From NCBI RefSeq assembly GCF_020906275.1, contig NZ_CP086727.1, positions 1,860,001 to 1,924,000 of the forward strand: a DNA stretch of 64,000 bases, read 5' to 3'. Positions 63,537 to 64,000 of this stretch are shown here, piece after piece (position 1 is the first letter of the stretch; every line of letters begins with the position of its first letter). The notes under the pieces were generated by a model. The model was not told the origin of the DNA, ran no database searches, and saw only the letters and a list, made by a program, of their open reading frames with translations. The position numbers were made by a program, and so were the translations under genes. The DNA comes from Parasphingorhabdus litoris DSM 22379. Its GTDB lineage: Bacteria; Pseudomonadota; Alphaproteobacteria; Sphingomonadales; Sphingomonadaceae.

Positions 63537-64000
63537 ATGAATTTATCCGAAGCAGATAAAAACCCTCGAAAACGGGAGAAATATGCCCTGACTTGGCGGG
63601 GGCGCTTCAGGACATGGATATTGTTCGTCGTTCTTTTCTGTCTAATACCGCTGACTGGTCTTCTGCTATCAGGAACATCACTGTTCGAGCGAGACGAAAT
63701 TTCGGCGAAAAACAGTGTTTCTGTCGATCTTGGTCCACCGAACGGAAATGCGGTATCTCAATTGCCTGGATTGCCGACCACAGTCCCGGACATATCTGAC
63801 GAGTTAAATCTGGAACTCAGCGCAGAAGATGCAGTGAAACTCAATAATGCTGTGCCAGATTCAAAAGAGAAAATTATACCGGCACGCCCGTTTGTTGTTC
63901 CAGCAACCGTCAGTTCGCAGTTATCCCGGAATACCGCTATTAACTGTCTTACATCGGCCATCTACTATGAAGCAGCAAGTGAGGCCGAGCGCGGTCAACG
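63537..64000 (+). CDS. SleB-type cell-wall hydrolase, 3' end outside window
   Basis: Starts at ATG 63537 and is open to the right edge (154 codons seen). An N-terminal membrane helix (WILFVVLFCLIPLTGLLLSG) follows a basic cytoplasmic stretch. After a low-complexity linker, the sequence INCLTSAIYYEAASEAERGQ opens the hydrolase_2 (SleB/CwlJ) domain, where the glutamate in YYEAASEAERGQ is the likely catalytic residue. It would cleave peptidoglycan. Whether it belongs to the EPS locus is not clear. Confidence 0.8.
   Translation, partial: MNLSEADKNPRKREKYALTWRGRFRTWILFVVLFCLIPLTGLLLSGTSLFERDEISAKNSVSVDLGPPNGNAVSQLPGLPTTVPDISDELNLELSAEDAVKLNNAVPDSKEKIIPARPFVVPATVSSQLSRNTAINCLTSAIYYEAASEAERGQ

Noticed and set aside
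1..64000. tRNA, rRNA, insertion sequences or phage genes
   Set aside because: No cloverleaf-like segment, rRNA stretch, transposase or phage structural gene was recognised in the gaps or genes.

Overview
The window looks like a chromosomal segment of a sphingomonad alphaproteobacterium (order Sphingomonadales, in the direction of Sphingorhabdus, Parasphingorhabdus or Sphingopyxis). This is inferred from gene content and order: an ALAS-type hemA, lepB-rnc-era, a methylmalonyl-CoA operon, an archaeal/eukaryotic-like ProRS, PhaR, and an exopolysaccharide locus whose exosortase and EpsI look like the V type. No rRNA, tRNA, CRISPR array, insertion sequence or prophage was seen.

Layout. 1-13.8 kb is housekeeping: a fasciclin-domain fragment, a ligase/exonuclease repair pair, hemA, murI, plsY, dprA, topA, a nonsense-mutated gene remnant, a tandem PilZ protein, and lepB-rnc-era. 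13.9-16.8 kb holds pgi and gor. 16.9-28.6 kb is one compact plus-strand run: pccB, a DUF808 membrane protein, methylmalonyl-CoA epimerase, enoyl-CoA hydratase, methylmalonyl-CoA mutase, bioB, pccA, an MFS carrier and alr. Together these carry propionyl-CoA to succinyl-CoA and supply the biotin the carboxylase needs. A 32-bp dyad lies in front of pccB. phaR, proS, rnr and a universal stress protein follow.

33.9-39.7 kb holds pdhC and lpdA, then a class IV aminotransferase coupled to a sulfotransferase-like gene. Two DUF559 (Vsr-fold nuclease-like) genes and eight copies of a two-hairpin palindromic element (about 60-74 bp each) sit in the gaps. Each DUF559 gene lies between inverted copies of the element, the elements begin 10 nt after the pdhC and lpdA stop codons, and the stems covary between copies. 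This resembles a REP/RAYT unit with a different enzyme and is the best candidate here for an undescribed system.

40.2-63.1 kb is a mosaic-strand exopolysaccharide locus. It encodes a flippase, two O-antigen ligase/polymerase-like proteins, several glycosyltransferases (GT2 x2, GT4, GT25, GT32-like, WecG/TagA/CpsF), a Wza-Wzz-CpsD export and regulation operon with a beta-barrel protein, a TPR lipoprotein, UDP-glucuronate decarboxylase (UDP-xylose supply), a DUF1996 secreted protein, an EpsD-like PPIase lipoprotein, EpsI and an exosortase. No priming phosphoglycosyltransferase and no PEP-CTERM-type substrate was recognised. The window ends inside a SleB-type cell-wall hydrolase.

Limits: families were assigned by reading motifs and overall resemblance, with no database search. 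Start codons were chosen from Shine-Dalgarno sites, overlaps and family N-termini.
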